A DNA stretch of 64,000 nucleotides, from positions 124,001-188,000 of the forward strand of contig NZ_JBHIKY010000005.1 in the NCBI RefSeq assembly GCF_042139015.1, written 5' to 3'. The position numbers were made by a program, and so were the translations under genes. How positions within the stretch are numbered: position 1 is the stretch's first letter; each line of letters begins with the position of its first letter. The stretch is from JBHIKY01 sp042139015. GTDB lineage: Bacteria; Bacillota; Bacilli; Bacillales; Marinococcaceae. Below the pieces are notes generated by a model that saw only the letters and a list, made by a program, of their open reading frames with translations, was not told the origin of the DNA and did not search any database. Shown piece after piece: positions 15,967-24,763 of this stretch.

Positions 15967-17507
15967 TCCACATTCTCCCTATATTTATTAGTTTTCCCTT
16001 TGAAAATAGGTGCATTACGTAACCAAAAAGGAAGTCGTAATAATGTATCCTTTTGCCCTTTCAGGTCAAATGGAGCTAGTGGAGACATATAAGGTTTTCC
16101 CATGGAATCAAGAGAAACTAAATGAATCAGCAAAATTAATGAAAAAAATAGTATACCAAACAGCCCGTATGAAGCAGCGAATAACATCATGAAAAACCTC
16201 AGCATTCTTGCAGAAATAGAAAAATCATACGAAGGTGCGACAAAGCTCGAAATCGCTGTTAATGAAACGACAATTACGACAGCCGGCGAGACAAGACCCG
16301 CCATAACGGCTGATTCTCCAAGAACAATTGCTCCCACAATGGATATCGCAGGACCAATCGTACGCGGCATGCGAATACCGCCTTCACGCAGGATTTCAAA
16401 GGTTATTTCCATCAGCAGTGCTTCGATAAAAGCAGGAAATGGAATCCCTTCCCTCTGTGTACTTAAGCTGACAAGCAGGTCAGTAGCAATAAGTTCTGGA
16501 TTAAAAGTAGTAATTGCTACATATAGAGATGGCAGGTACAGGGAAATAAAATAAGCTAAAAAGCGCAGCATTCGAATCAAAGTCGAAAAGTCAAACCGCT
16601 GATAGTAATCTTCGGCCGATTGAAAAAATTGGAAAAAAGTGGAAGGATAAATAAGCACAAATGGAGTGTTATCCACAAGAACCGCAATTCTGCCCTCCTG
16701 GATAGCAGATGCTACGGCATCCGGCCTTTCCACTGATTGTGCTAGTGGAAAAGGGCTGTACCAGCTGCCTTTGCGCCCAAAGGTTCCTAAATATTCTTCC
16801 AGCATGCCACTTTCATATATTTCTTCGGCTCGAATAGCATGGAGCCGTTTATACAATTCTTTTAGTACATTTTCATCGACCTTCCCAGTAAGATAACTGA
16901 TCTGCACTTCTGTCTGTGTGTCACTGCCGATGTACATCGATTGAAAACGCAGGTTTGTATTTCGAATTTGTCTTCTCAGCAGGGCCGTATTAATTTGCAG
17001 CGATTCGACGAAGCCCAGCCTTGGACCGCGAATCACCGTTTGACTGCTTGGCTCCGTAATTTCTCGTGTGGGAGAACCCAGTCCGGAAATGCAATAAGCT
17101 GTTTTGTCTCCTTCAAGCCAGACGATCACATGACCGTGGATCAGGGATTCTGCTGCTTCTTCAATAGAATCGGTTATTTTATGGTAAGGAGCGCTGATAC
17201 TGTCCGCCAATTCGACAGGTGATTTATTTTCTTTATCGGAATCTGTATTATTAACGAGTGGGTGAATCACCGATTCATTCACTTTTTGATTATCCACGAT
17301 TTCCAAGAGCCAGCAGATCGCAAAAGGTACAGGCAGATCGAGAAAGTAGCTGACCTTGACATCGCTGCTGTGGTGCAGTACGTTCAGCGTCTTTTTAATA
17401 TTTTCCTCACAGCTTGCTTCAATGGCTGTTTTTGGCTGCTGCTTACTCTCCGCAGATGATGAAGGCGGAGTAGTAAGAGCTCTTTTCTTCCAGCGTTTTC
17501 TTCTCAT
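15963..17507 (-). CDS. Spore germination protein GerA/GerKA family, 514 aa
   Basis: A subunit of a germinant receptor. A charged N-terminal cytoplasmic domain of about 280 residues is followed by four to five membrane segments. Family motifs visible are SQTVIRGPRLGFVESLQINTALLRR, ERPDAVASAIQEGRIAVLVDNTPFVLIYP, PFPAFIEALLMEITFEILREGGIRMPR and the closing PLAPFDLKGQKDTLLRLP. It is first in ger operon 1 and a sigma-G-like promoter lies upstream. Confidence 0.92.
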   Translation of the reverse strand: MRRKRWKKRALTTPPSSSAESKQQPKTAIEASCEENIKKTLNVLHHSSDVKVSYFLDLPVPFAICWLLEIVDNQKVNESVIHPLVNNTDSDKENKSPVELADSISAPYHKITDSIEEAAESLIHGHVIVWLEGDKTAYCISGLGSPTREITEPSSQTVIRGPRLGFVESLQINTALLRRQIRNTNLRFQSMYIGSDTQTEVQISYLTGKVDENVLKELYKRLHAIRAEEIYESGMLEEYLGTFGRKGSWYSPFPLAQSVERPDAVASAIQEGRIAVLVDNTPFVLIYPSTFFQFFQSAEDYYQRFDFSTLIRMLRFLAYFISLYLPSLYVAITTFNPELIATDLLVSLSTQREGIPFPAFIEALLMEITFEILREGGIRMPRTIGPAISIVGAIVLGESAVMAGLVSPAVVIVVSLTAISSFVAPSYDFSISARMLRFFMMLFAASYGLFGILFFSLILLIHLVSLDSMGKPYMSPLAPFDLKGQKDTLLRLPFWLRNAPIFKGKTNKYRENVE

Positions 17508-17529
17508 AGCCTTTTCACCCTCTTTCTTC

Positions 17530-17558
17530 TAGTATTGCTGAAGAAAGCCAGGTTATTC
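17530..17558 (-). promoter_or_regulatory. Possible sigma-G (forespore) promoter of ger operon 1
   Basis: On the minus strand GAATA, 17 bp, AATACTA. The -35 fits GHATR and the -10 matches CATNHTA at 6 of 7 positions. Ger operons are sigma-G controlled in B. subtilis. Confidence 0.4.
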
Positions 17559-17633
17559 ACACGAGAAGAATGTTAAGGTAAGTAAGGAAATTCGAGAGAA
17601 ATGTGATACAATCGGAGAGGAAAGATGTGGAAG

Positions 17634-17795
17634 CTACAGTCTTTTTAATGTCCGCCGTTCTGCGTATTCGAGGCATTTTTCGCATACATAAACTTTTTCA
17701 TTCTTGTCATTAAGGTATGGGCGCATGTACGGCGTTTTGGACCTGCAGAAAACACAGCGTTTTTTATGTAAAAAGGAAAACATGCTGAGTAGCAC
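17634..17795 (-). CDS. Small zinc-ribbon-like protein, 53 aa
   Basis: The GTG start at 17795 has AAGGAGG 7 nt upstream; the 144-codon frame that runs further is not supported. The product has two Cys pairs (CVFC near residue 14 and CEKC near residue 38) in an arrangement typical of small zinc ribbons, and a basic tail. It diverges from the MOSC gene. No known family; function unknown. Confidence 0.55.
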   Translation of the reverse strand: MLLSMFSFLHKKRCVFCRSKTPYMRPYLNDKNEKVYVCEKCLEYAERRTLKRL

Positions 17796-17870
17796 GATGA
17801 TGCCTCCTTCGTGATGTTTTTGCTTTACTTTATCATATTGAAATGAATTTTTTCGAGAAGGAGGATGGTG

Positions 17871-18518
17871 ATGAAGCTTGTGAATCTGGCTGTCGGTACA
17901 CCGCAGCATCTCTCTTATCATGGAACGAAGAAAATGAAAACCGGCATTCAAAAAGAGTCTGTACAGGAAGTATACCTGTCTGTGGATGGATTTGAACTGG
18001 ATGATGTCGCTGATAAGCAGCACCACGGGGGCCGGGACCGGGCGGTATGTGTTTATCCTCACGAGCACTATGCGTTTTGGGAGAAGGAATTCGGAAAAAA
18101 ATTGGAGAAAGCAGCCTTTGGTGAGAATGTAACAGCTGCAGGAATGACAGAAAAGGATGTCTGCATCGGTGACCAGTTTCAGATTGGGGATGCGGTAATA
18201 GAGGTGACCCAGAGCAGAATACCGTGTGACACGGTTAATAAAAGAAATAAGCTGCCTCAGCTTTTGAAGCGTATGATCGAAACCGGGTATACCGGTTTTT
18301 TATGCCGCGTTTTAAAGGAAGGATATGTCCGGGAGGAGTCTGAAATAGAGAAGGTGTTTACACACCCGGACGATATCAAGCTTTCGTTTACACATTCTGT
18401 TTATTTTGAGCACCCTGGAGCAGTCGAAGCCATGAAAGAAATAACAGCAGTGGATGCGCTGGCAGCTAATTGGCGCACAAAGCTGCAAAACCGGATTGAA
18501 AAAGCCGGGATGAAGTAA
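17871..18518 (+). CDS. MOSC domain protein (YiiM/YflK-like), 215 aa
   Basis: MOSC domains carry sulfur or bind molybdenum cofactor through a conserved Cys, seen here in SRIPCDTVNKRN. Other family marks are LSVDGFELDDVADKQHHGGRDRAVCVYPHEHY and GENVTAAGM. AAGGAGG at 17858-17864 is too close to the ATG at 17865, so the ATG at 17871 is preferred. Its place beside the Mo-cofactor genes suggests a role in delivering, modifying or using the cofactor. Confidence 0.85.
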   Translation: MKLVNLAVGTPQHLSYHGTKKMKTGIQKESVQEVYLSVDGFELDDVADKQHHGGRDRAVCVYPHEHYAFWEKEFGKKLEKAAFGENVTAAGMTEKDVCIGDQFQIGDAVIEVTQSRIPCDTVNKRNKLPQLLKRMIETGYTGFLCRVLKEGYVREESEIEKVFTHPDDIKLSFTHSVYFEHPGAVEAMKEITAVDALAANWRTKLQNRIEKAGMK

Positions 18519-18529
18519 TAAATAAGACT

Positions 18530-19009
18530 TCACCTTTGAAAATCCCCACTTTTTCCGCCGGTTTTTTTCAACAGCATCGTCTCCTTAATGATGATCCCTT
18601 TGTCAACAGACTTGCACATATCATAAAACGTGAGGGCGGCCGTAGTTACCGCAGTTAAAGCTTCCATTTCCACCCCGGTACTGCCTTTACAGGTGACTGA
18701 AGCTTGAATAACGAGCTCATAGCCGTCGTCTGCTTCTTTATAATCGAACTGAAAATCAGTACCCTGCAGGGGTATCGGGTGACACATCGGGATAATGTCC
18801 GGTGTGTTTTTTGCACCCATAATACCGGCAATCTGAGCGACCTGGAGCGGATCTCCTTTTTTCAGGCGCTGCTGCTGGATGGCTTCATACAAGTCCGAAC
18901 TGATGGACAATGTGCTTTGGGCGACGGCTGTGCGTGTTGTTTCCTGCTTCGAGGAAATATCCACCATACGTGGTCGTCCTTCTTTGTTCCAATGGGAAAA
19001 TCCACTCAT
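18530..19009 (-). CDS. moaC: Cyclic pyranopterin monophosphate synthase MoaC, 159 aa
   Basis: Works after MoaA in the first step of molybdenum cofactor synthesis, forming cPMP. Diagnostic strings are MVDISSKQETTRTAVA, IPMCHPIPLQGTDF, and GSTGVEMEALTAVTTAALTFYDMCKSVDKG with the catalytic Lys region. Length is normal. It is last in the moaB-mobA-moaC minus-strand run and its ATG overlaps the mobA stop. Confidence 0.96.
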   Translation of the reverse strand: MSGFSHWNKEGRPRMVDISSKQETTRTAVAQSTLSISSDLYEAIQQQRLKKGDPLQVAQIAGIMGAKNTPDIIPMCHPIPLQGTDFQFDYKEADDGYELVIQASVTCKGSTGVEMEALTAVTTAALTFYDMCKSVDKGIIIKETMLLKKTGGKSGDFQR

Positions 19010-19593
19010 TCTTCCTGCTCCTTTTCTGCTGGCGGCCAGTCCTCGGGCCGGTTAATATTAATAAAGTCTTTTTGTTCGTCCGGGAATGGTACATAGGAGG
19101 TGCGGACTTTCTGCAGCAGCGGATACATACCTGCTTTTCCTTCCCCGATAAGCATGAGTGCAGAAGAAAGGCAGCACTGATGGTACAGGCCGTGAAGTGG
19201 ATGTACCCGGCCGCCGCTGACAGGTATGACGGCATCTATTTCACCACTATCTGCATTTTCAATTAGCTTCTTAACAAATTCAGCGCTTATAAACGGAATG
19301 TCTGCAGCGAGAAGAAAGACCCAGCTATCCTTCTGCAGCTGCTTCAGTGCCAAAGCTAAGGCAGGAAGCGGTCCCTGGTATGGAGTGTCCTCGAGTAATA
19401 TCTCTCCTTCATTTTCGGCAAAGCGGGGGGCGAGCTTTCGATTGGTAACAATATAAATGGAATCCGCTCCACCCTGCTTCAAAGCCTGGACACTGTATTG
19501 ATATAACGGAAGCCCGTGGTAGGCTTCAAACATTTTCTGCCTGCCATAGCGTGAAGACTTCCCTCCGGCAAGAACGGCTCCGTGAATGTTCAT
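19006..19593 (-). CDS. mobA: Molybdenum cofactor guanylyltransferase MobA, 195 aa
   Basis: Adds GMP to Mo-molybdopterin, needed for the bis-MGD cofactor of the formate dehydrogenases nearby. The N-terminus has the nucleotidyltransferase loop LAGGKSSRYGRQK (residues 8-20), then LLAADIPFIS with the metal-binding Asp, and PVSGGRVHPLHGLYH. It overlaps moaB and moaC by 4 bp each, so the three are translated together. Confidence 0.93.
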   Translation of the reverse strand: MNIHGAVLAGGKSSRYGRQKMFEAYHGLPLYQYSVQALKQGGADSIYIVTNRKLAPRFAENEGEILLEDTPYQGPLPALALALKQLQKDSWVFLLAADIPFISAEFVKKLIENADSGEIDAVIPVSGGRVHPLHGLYHQCCLSSALMLIGEGKAGMYPLLQKVRTSYVPFPDEQKDFININRPEDWPPAEKEQEE

Positions 19594-20084
19594 TGTTTTT
19601 TCAGCTCTTCTGTAAAGTGGGAGATTGTCGGCAGAATTAATTTTTCCATCCCAAGCCTCACTGCATTGGACGAGCCTGGCAGGGCATAGATGGCAGTCGC
19701 ATCCGAGCTTCCGGCAGCGGCACGGCTGAACATTGCCTTTGCCCCGATTTCGTCGTAGCTCAGCATGCGGAATAATTCACCAAAACCATCCATCTTTTTA
19801 TGTAGTAGGCCGGCCACAGCTTCATACGTGACATCGCGGGGAGAAAAACCGGTGCCGCCGTTTATGATCACCGCATCAATAGAGGCATTATCACGCCATT
19901 GAATGATGTATTTCTGAATGCTTTCTACTTCGTCACGGACAATCGCATAGCCAGCGGTCTCGTGCCGGCTCTGCTGTAAGGAAGTCTTGATTATACGTCC
20001 GCTTTTATCCTCAGCTTCAGTCCGAGTATCCGATACAGTAAGAACCGCGGCACGTACGGACAGGCTGTCATTTGTAAGATGCAT
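19590..20084 (-). CDS. moaB: Molybdenum cofactor biosynthesis protein MoaB (MogA-like molybdopterin adenylyltransferase), 164 aa
   Basis: Adenylates molybdopterin before metal insertion in organisms without MogA. The signatures VSDTRTEAEDKSG near residue 18, INGGTGFSPRDVTYEA and LPGSSNAVRLGMEK are all present. It is first in the minus-strand trio and diverges from moaA across 133 bp, in which no riboswitch-like fold was recognised. Confidence 0.94.
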   Translation of the reverse strand: MHLTNDSLSVRAAVLTVSDTRTEAEDKSGRIIKTSLQQSRHETAGYAIVRDEVESIQKYIIQWRDNASIDAVIINGGTGFSPRDVTYEAVAGLLHKKMDGFGELFRMLSYDEIGAKAMFSRAAAGSSDATAIYALPGSSNAVRLGMEKLILPTISHFTEELKKQ

Positions 20085-20217
20085 TTTTTTCCTTCCCCTT
20101 CTTTCCTGTGTTAGAATGAAAACCTATATAGAGTTTCCGGAACCAGCTAATATTAGTGTAACAAGGATGACCGTCATCATGCCAGAGAACACCGACGAAG
20201 AACCAGGAGGGAAGAAG

Positions 20218-21234
20218 ATGAAACAATCTGCCGTGCAGGATGTATATCAGCGTCCACTTCAGGATCTGCGGATTTCGATCATGGACAAATGTAATTTCCG
20301 CTGTTCGTACTGCATGCCTGCAGAGATTTTTGGCGATGATTACGCCTTCCTGCCAGAACACGAGCTTTTAACTTTTGATGAGATAGAAAGAACGGCCAGG
20401 CAGTTTGTGAAGCTGGGCGTGAAAAAAATACGTCTGACGGGGGGAGAGCCCCTGCTGCGGAAAAACGTTCCTGAGCTGGTGGAGCGGCTCTCTCATATAA
20501 AACAGATTGAAGATATCGCGCTGACGACAAATGGAGTTTATCTCGTGAAGCAGGCAGAAAGCTTAAAAGCTGCCGGGCTGGATCGAGTCAATATCAGCCT
20601 CGATGCACTGGACGAAGAAATCTTTCAACAAATGAACGGACGCCGGGTGAAGCCTCAGATCGTTTTAAACGGCATTGAAGCAGCTATTGAAGCAGGTCTT
20701 GGTGTGAAAGTGAATATGGTCGTGAAAAAAGATGTCAATGATAATCAAGTTGAAAAGCTTGCAGACTATTGCAGGAAGCTTGGTGTGACGCTGCGCTGTA
20801 TCGAATTTATGGATGTCGGGCAGACAAATGGCTGGGATTTTTCGCAGGTTGTTCCGAAAAAGGAACTATTGAAAAAATTTGAGGCGGTAGCCCCGGTAGA
20901 AGCAATGGAAAAGAATTATTTTGGAGAAGTGGCCTCACGATATCGATATGCAGGCAGCGATACGGAATTTGGAATCATATCGTCCGTTTCCGATACGTTC
21001 TGCGGGAGCTGCACACGGGCCAGAATTTCGGCGGACGGCAAGCTGTTCACATGTTTGTTTGCAGAAAGCGGACATGATTTGAAGGAGATTCTTCGAACCG
21101 GTGCCACTGATAAAGATATAGAGGATGTAATCTGTGGAATTTGGAAAAATCGGACGGATCGGTACTCGGAGGAACGTACCGAGGAAACGGTGAAAAATAG
21201 AAAAAAAATCGAAATGTCCTACATCGGTGGATAG
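20218..21234 (+). CDS. moaA: GTP 3',8-cyclase MoaA (radical SAM), 338 aa
   Basis: Carries out the radical cyclisation of GTP that starts molybdenum cofactor synthesis. The radical-SAM cluster is CNFRCSYC (Cys25, 29, 32). The C-terminal cluster is CGSC with a third Cys 14 residues later, and the protein ends in the conserved Gly-Gly. The start at 20218 follows AGGAGGG and gives the normal length; a 415-codon frame from 19987 would overlap moaB antisense and is rejected. It heads the moaA-moeB-moeA-mobB-moaE-moaD operon. Confidence 0.96.
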   Translation: MKQSAVQDVYQRPLQDLRISIMDKCNFRCSYCMPAEIFGDDYAFLPEHELLTFDEIERTARQFVKLGVKKIRLTGGEPLLRKNVPELVERLSHIKQIEDIALTTNGVYLVKQAESLKAAGLDRVNISLDALDEEIFQQMNGRRVKPQIVLNGIEAAIEAGLGVKVNMVVKKDVNDNQVEKLADYCRKLGVTLRCIEFMDVGQTNGWDFSQVVPKKELLKKFEAVAPVEAMEKNYFGEVASRYRYAGSDTEFGIISSVSDTFCGSCTRARISADGKLFTCLFAESGHDLKEILRTGATDKDIEDVICGIWKNRTDRYSEERTEETVKNRKKIEMSYIGG

Positions 21235-21246
21235 AAGGAGAAAGCC

Positions 21247-22263
21247 ATGAACGAAAGGTATTCGAGACAGCTGCTGTTTCCGGGAATCGGCAGAGAAGGA
21301 CAACGACAAATAAATAAAAGCCATGCCTTTATTCTCGGAGTCGGTGCTCTCGGCAGTGCAATAGCGGAAACACTTGTCAGAGCGGGTATTGGCAGGCTGA
21401 CGATTGTGGACCGCGATTATGTGGAATGGAGCAACCTTCACCGCCAGCAGTTATATGGCGAACGCGAGGCAGAAGAAAGTATACCCAAAGCCATCGCCGC
21501 CAAAAGCAGGCTGTCACAGATAAACTCTGAAACAGATATTGACGCACTGGTAATGGATGCCGTGGCAGAAGATATTGATCCATATATTTCACAAGCAGAT
21601 GTAATTCTCGATGGGACAGATAACTTTGATATTCGTTTTATACTCAACGATTTTTCGCAAAAATATGAAATTCCATGGATATTCGGAGCATGTGCAGGAA
21701 GCTACGGAATGTCCTATACGATTATGCCGCCGGAAACACCTTGTCTCTCCTGCATTATGCCGGCTATTCCAGCGGAAAGTATGACGTGCGAAACGTCCGG
21801 TGTGATTGCACCGGCCATCCAGGCAACGGCGGCCCACCAAACTACGGAAGCTTTGAAAATACTGACAGGAAATACGCAGAGTCTTCGAAAAAAACTTGTA
21901 CTATTTGATATGTGGCAGAACCAGCAGCAGGCACTTGATGTACAGGGAATCAAAAAAGATGGCTGTCCTTCCTGCGGAAGCTCTGCTGATTTTCCTTATC
22001 TGACCTCGGCAAATGAAGCGAAGCTCGAAGTACTGTGCGGCAGAGAAACTGTGCAAATCAGGCCGGCATCGAAAAAATCCTATGATTTTACTTCACTCGA
22101 GCAGAAGCTTAAGGAGTACGGAGCTGTCAAAAAAAATTCGTATCTCCTTTCCTGCACAACAGAGGAATACAGGCTGGCTGTATTTAAGGACGGCCGCGTC
22201 CTCGTGCATGGCACGAAAGAAATTGAGAAAGCAAAATCAGTATATGAGCGATTTTTTGCATAA
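21247..22263 (+). CDS. moeB: ThiF/MoeB-family adenylyltransferase (MoaD activating enzyme), 338 aa
   Basis: Adenylates the C-terminal Gly of MoaD so it can be thiocarboxylated. It has the ATP loop GVGALGSA (residues 31-38), DRDYVEWSNLHRQQLY, DGTDNFDIRFILND, the zinc Cys pairs CLSC and CPSC, and the Cys in SMTCETSGV. The roughly 90 residues after the second Cys pair form an extra domain not found in E. coli MoeB but not an obvious rhodanese. It starts 12 bp after moaA with AAGGAG before the ATG. Confidence 0.9.
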   Translation: MNERYSRQLLFPGIGREGQRQINKSHAFILGVGALGSAIAETLVRAGIGRLTIVDRDYVEWSNLHRQQLYGEREAEESIPKAIAAKSRLSQINSETDIDALVMDAVAEDIDPYISQADVILDGTDNFDIRFILNDFSQKYEIPWIFGACAGSYGMSYTIMPPETPCLSCIMPAIPAESMTCETSGVIAPAIQATAAHQTTEALKILTGNTQSLRKKLVLFDMWQNQQQALDVQGIKKDGCPSCGSSADFPYLTSANEAKLEVLCGRETVQIRPASKKSYDFTSLEQKLKEYGAVKKNSYLLSCTTEEYRLAVFKDGRVLVHGTKEIEKAKSVYERFFA

Positions 22264-22278
22264 GGAGGCATTCCTACA

Positions 22279-23568
22279 GTGGTAGAAAAACGTGATCCAA
22301 TTCCGGTAGCACAAGCAGTAGAAGCAGTAATAAAACAGGCTGCACCAGGTGCTGCCACTCAGATAAACATTAAAGATGCACCAGGACAGTTTCTTGCGGA
22401 GGATATCATTGCAGATCATGATGTGCCTGGCTTTGACAGGTCCCCTTATGACGGATTTGCCATCAGGGCAGAAGACAGCGCCGGCGCTGCCAATGAGAAC
22501 CCATTAACATTTTCCGTTATTGGTGAGATAGGAGCAGGATCTGTTTTTGAAAAGCCGGTCGGCAGCATGGAAGCGGTCCGTATCATGACGGGGGCAAAAA
22601 TCCCGGAGGACTGTGATGCGGTAGTGATGCTCGAGCTTGTACAAGAAAAGCACGACCACGGACAGCCGCTTTTCGAATTGAAAAGGTCATTTCAGTCGGG
22701 AGATAACATTTCCAAACAGGGCGAGGACACGACAAAAGGCAGCGTACTCGTCGAGAAGGGCTCAAAGATCAACCCCGGAGTAAGCGCGCTGCTTGCAACC
22801 TTTGGCTATGATCGTGTAAAGGTTACTAAAAAGCCGGTCGTTGGAGTTATAGCGACCGGCAGTGAGCTGCTTGAAGCAGGCGAAGCTCTGCAGCCAGGTA
22901 AAATCCGCAACAGCAATGCCTATATGGTGATGGCACAAATTGAGCGGGCTGGCGCAGAAGGGCGTTATTTTGGAAAATTCAATGATGAACTTGAATCATG
23001 CTTTGCAATCACGAAAGAAGCACTCCGAGATGTAGATATTTTAATTACAACCGGGGGCGTTTCTGTCGGAGACTATGATTATATTCCGGCCATACTTGAC
23101 AAACTCAAAGCAGAAGTCTACTGTAATAAAATTGCGATGCGTCCCGGAAGCGTCACAACGATCGCAAAGGCGGACGGAAAAATGATTTACGGGCTTTCTG
23201 GGAATCCTTCTGCCTGTTACGTAGGCTTTGAATTATTTGCCCGCCCGTTTATCCGAAGAGTGCTCGGGCAGACACGGCCGCACCTGCGCAAAGCTAAAGC
23301 CCTGCTGGGCGCTGATTTTAAAAAGGCTAATCCGTTTACGCGCTTTGTTCGTTCTAAGGTAGAGTATGAGGGAGACAAGCTGGTCGCATATCCATCCGGT
23401 CTTGATAAATCAGGGGTCGTAACCTCGCTGGCATCAGCCGATATCCTGACGGTTCTGCCAGGCGGGACCCGTGGGTATAAAAAAGGGATGATGGTCGATG
23501 TACTTTTACTAGAAGACAATCAAGGAAGTGAGTGGCCCTGGAACGACATTGTCCCATCTTACAGATAG
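22279..23568 (+). CDS. moeA: Molybdopterin molybdotransferase MoeA, 429 aa
   Basis: Inserts molybdate into adenylated molybdopterin. GTG start at 22279 with AAGGAGG upstream. Motifs seen are PGFDRSPYDGFAIRAED, RIMTGAKIPEDCDAVVMLE, ATGSELLEAG, TTGGVSVGDYDY, and GLSGNPSACYVGFE. Length is typical. The 3' end overlaps mobB by 37 bp. Confidence 0.95.
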   Translation: MVEKRDPIPVAQAVEAVIKQAAPGAATQINIKDAPGQFLAEDIIADHDVPGFDRSPYDGFAIRAEDSAGAANENPLTFSVIGEIGAGSVFEKPVGSMEAVRIMTGAKIPEDCDAVVMLELVQEKHDHGQPLFELKRSFQSGDNISKQGEDTTKGSVLVEKGSKINPGVSALLATFGYDRVKVTKKPVVGVIATGSELLEAGEALQPGKIRNSNAYMVMAQIERAGAEGRYFGKFNDELESCFAITKEALRDVDILITTGGVSVGDYDYIPAILDKLKAEVYCNKIAMRPGSVTTIAKADGKMIYGLSGNPSACYVGFELFARPFIRRVLGQTRPHLRKAKALLGADFKKANPFTRFVRSKVEYEGDKLVAYPSGLDKSGVVTSLASADILTVLPGGTRGYKKGMMVDVLLLEDNQGSEWPWNDIVPSYR

Positions 23569-24062
23569 TAGGCTATCAAAACAGCGGTAAAACCACTGCA
23601 GTGGAAGCATTGATTAAAAGCCTTTCCGGCCAGGGCTTTCGGGTGGCGGCCATTAAGCACCACGGCCACGGCGGCCGGCCGGACCCCGGAATGAGAGGAA
23701 AAGACAGTGAACGGCATGAAGGAGCAGGGGCCATTGCTGCAGGGGTGCACGGAGAAGACCGTCTTCAGCTCAGCCTGCCCGGCAACTGGGCGTTATCGAG
23801 TATAATAACCTTTTACGAGGCTCTTTCACCAGATTTCATTGTGGTGGAAGGCTACAAAAAGGAGAAATATCCGAAGGTGCTGGTACTTGGCAGCGCAGCT
23901 GACAAAGATCTTCTCAAAAGTGCGGTAAATGTGAAGGCTGTGATCGTCTCTGACAGAGAGCTGTTGAATATTCATTCAGACAGTCCAGTGTTTATGTTAT
24001 CAGATAAAACCATTTATGTTAGATATTTACAAAAAGTAATGACAGAGGAGAACAAAAAATGA
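23532..24062 (+). CDS. mobB: MobB, GTP-binding molybdopterin-guanine dinucleotide adapter, 176 aa
   Basis: Assists MobA in MGD formation. It has the P-loop GYQNSGKTT (residues 14-22), IKHHGHGG and a VVEGYKKEKYPK segment typical of the family. The start is GTG at 23532, inside the end of moeA, preceded by AAGGA. The stop overlaps the moaE start by 4 bp. Confidence 0.92.
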   Translation: MALERHCPILQIVGYQNSGKTTAVEALIKSLSGQGFRVAAIKHHGHGGRPDPGMRGKDSERHEGAGAIAAGVHGEDRLQLSLPGNWALSSIITFYEALSPDFIVVEGYKKEKYPKVLVLGSAADKDLLKSAVNVKAVIVSDRELLNIHSDSPVFMLSDKTIYVRYLQKVMTEENKK

Positions 24063-24523
24063 TTGACGAAATGTTTGAAGTGATCGGGCAGCCGATTTCC
24101 GTGGAAAAAGTAATGAATAAAGTAAGAAGGCGGGATTGCGGAGCTATTACAACATTTATAGGTACGGTCAGGGAATGGACAGGCGAAAAGCGGACCATGC
24201 GCCTTGAATATCAGGCTTACGCTCCCATGGCGGTTAAAAAAATGGCCGAGATCGCGGAAGAAGTAGAAGAAAAATGGCCGGGGGCCGAAACCGCCATCAC
24301 CCACCGCACCGGTACCCTCGAGATTTCTGATATCGCCGTTGTAATCGCGGTCTCCTGCCCGCACCGAAAAGAAGCATATGAGGCAAATGCATACGTCATG
24401 GAACGAATGAAGGAAATGGTCCCAATTTGGAAAAAGGAATATTGGGAGGACGGCACGGAATGGGTTGGGGATCAGCTCGAGACGAAGCCGTATCCAGAGG
24501 GGAAACCGGAAAGGAGAACATAA
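24059..24523 (+). CDS. moaE: Molybdopterin synthase catalytic subunit MoaE, 154 aa
   Basis: Converts cPMP to molybdopterin with MoaD. Diagnostic residues are in CGAITTFIGTVREWTG, LEYQAYAPMAVKKM, HRTGTLEISDIAV, SCPHRKEAYEA, and PIWKKEYWEDGTEW with the active Lys. A long antisense frame (24014-24667) is a shadow. Confidence 0.95.
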   Translation: MIDEMFEVIGQPISVEKVMNKVRRRDCGAITTFIGTVREWTGEKRTMRLEYQAYAPMAVKKMAEIAEEVEEKWPGAETAITHRTGTLEISDIAVVIAVSCPHRKEAYEANAYVMERMKEMVPIWKKEYWEDGTEWVGDQLETKPYPEGKPERRT

Positions 24524-24527
24524 CGTA

Positions 24528-24761
24528 ATGATAAAGATATTATTTTTCGCCAGTCTGCAGGAGAAGGTCGGCAGGGAGGCATTAGAAGCAGATAAAGCCG
24601 GTCTTTCTATTGCCGAATTGAAGTCATGGCTCGAAGAAGAATTCAAGCTTGCTTCACTTGCCAACACAATGACTGCCGTAAATGAATCATATACGGAAGA
24701 GGATGTCTTATTGAAGGACGGCGATACCGTCGCACTTATCCCGCCGGTCAGTGGAGGATAA
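24528..24761 (+). CDS. moaD: Molybdopterin synthase sulfur carrier subunit MoaD, 77 aa
   Basis: A ubiquitin-fold protein whose C-terminal Gly-Gly is thiocarboxylated and gives sulfur to molybdopterin. The product starts MIKILFFASLQEKVG and ends PPVSGG as the family requires. AAGGAGA lies 10 nt before the ATG; the longer frame from 24465 would add 21 unrelated residues. It is last in the operon and meets modB tail to tail with 2 bp between them and no visible terminator. Confidence 0.94.
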   Translation: MIKILFFASLQEKVGREALEADKAGLSIAELKSWLEEEFKLASLANTMTAVNESYTEEDVLLKDGDTVALIPPVSGG

Positions 24762-24763
24762 TA

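Noticed and set aside
17796..18068. Upstream extension of the zinc-ribbon frame
   Set aside because: It would overlap the MOSC gene antisense; the GTG at 17795 has a good ribosome site.
19987..20217. Longer moaA start giving 415 residues
   Set aside because: It would run antisense through moaB; the ATG at 20218 has AGGAGGG and gives the normal MoaA length.
20085..20217. Possible molybdenum cofactor riboswitch before moaA
   Set aside because: The interval is too short and lacks the conserved paired blocks; none was seen before the other Mo genes either.
24014..24667. 217-codon minus-strand frame across moaE
   Set aside because: Antisense to a clearly conserved gene, low-complexity product, no ribosome site.
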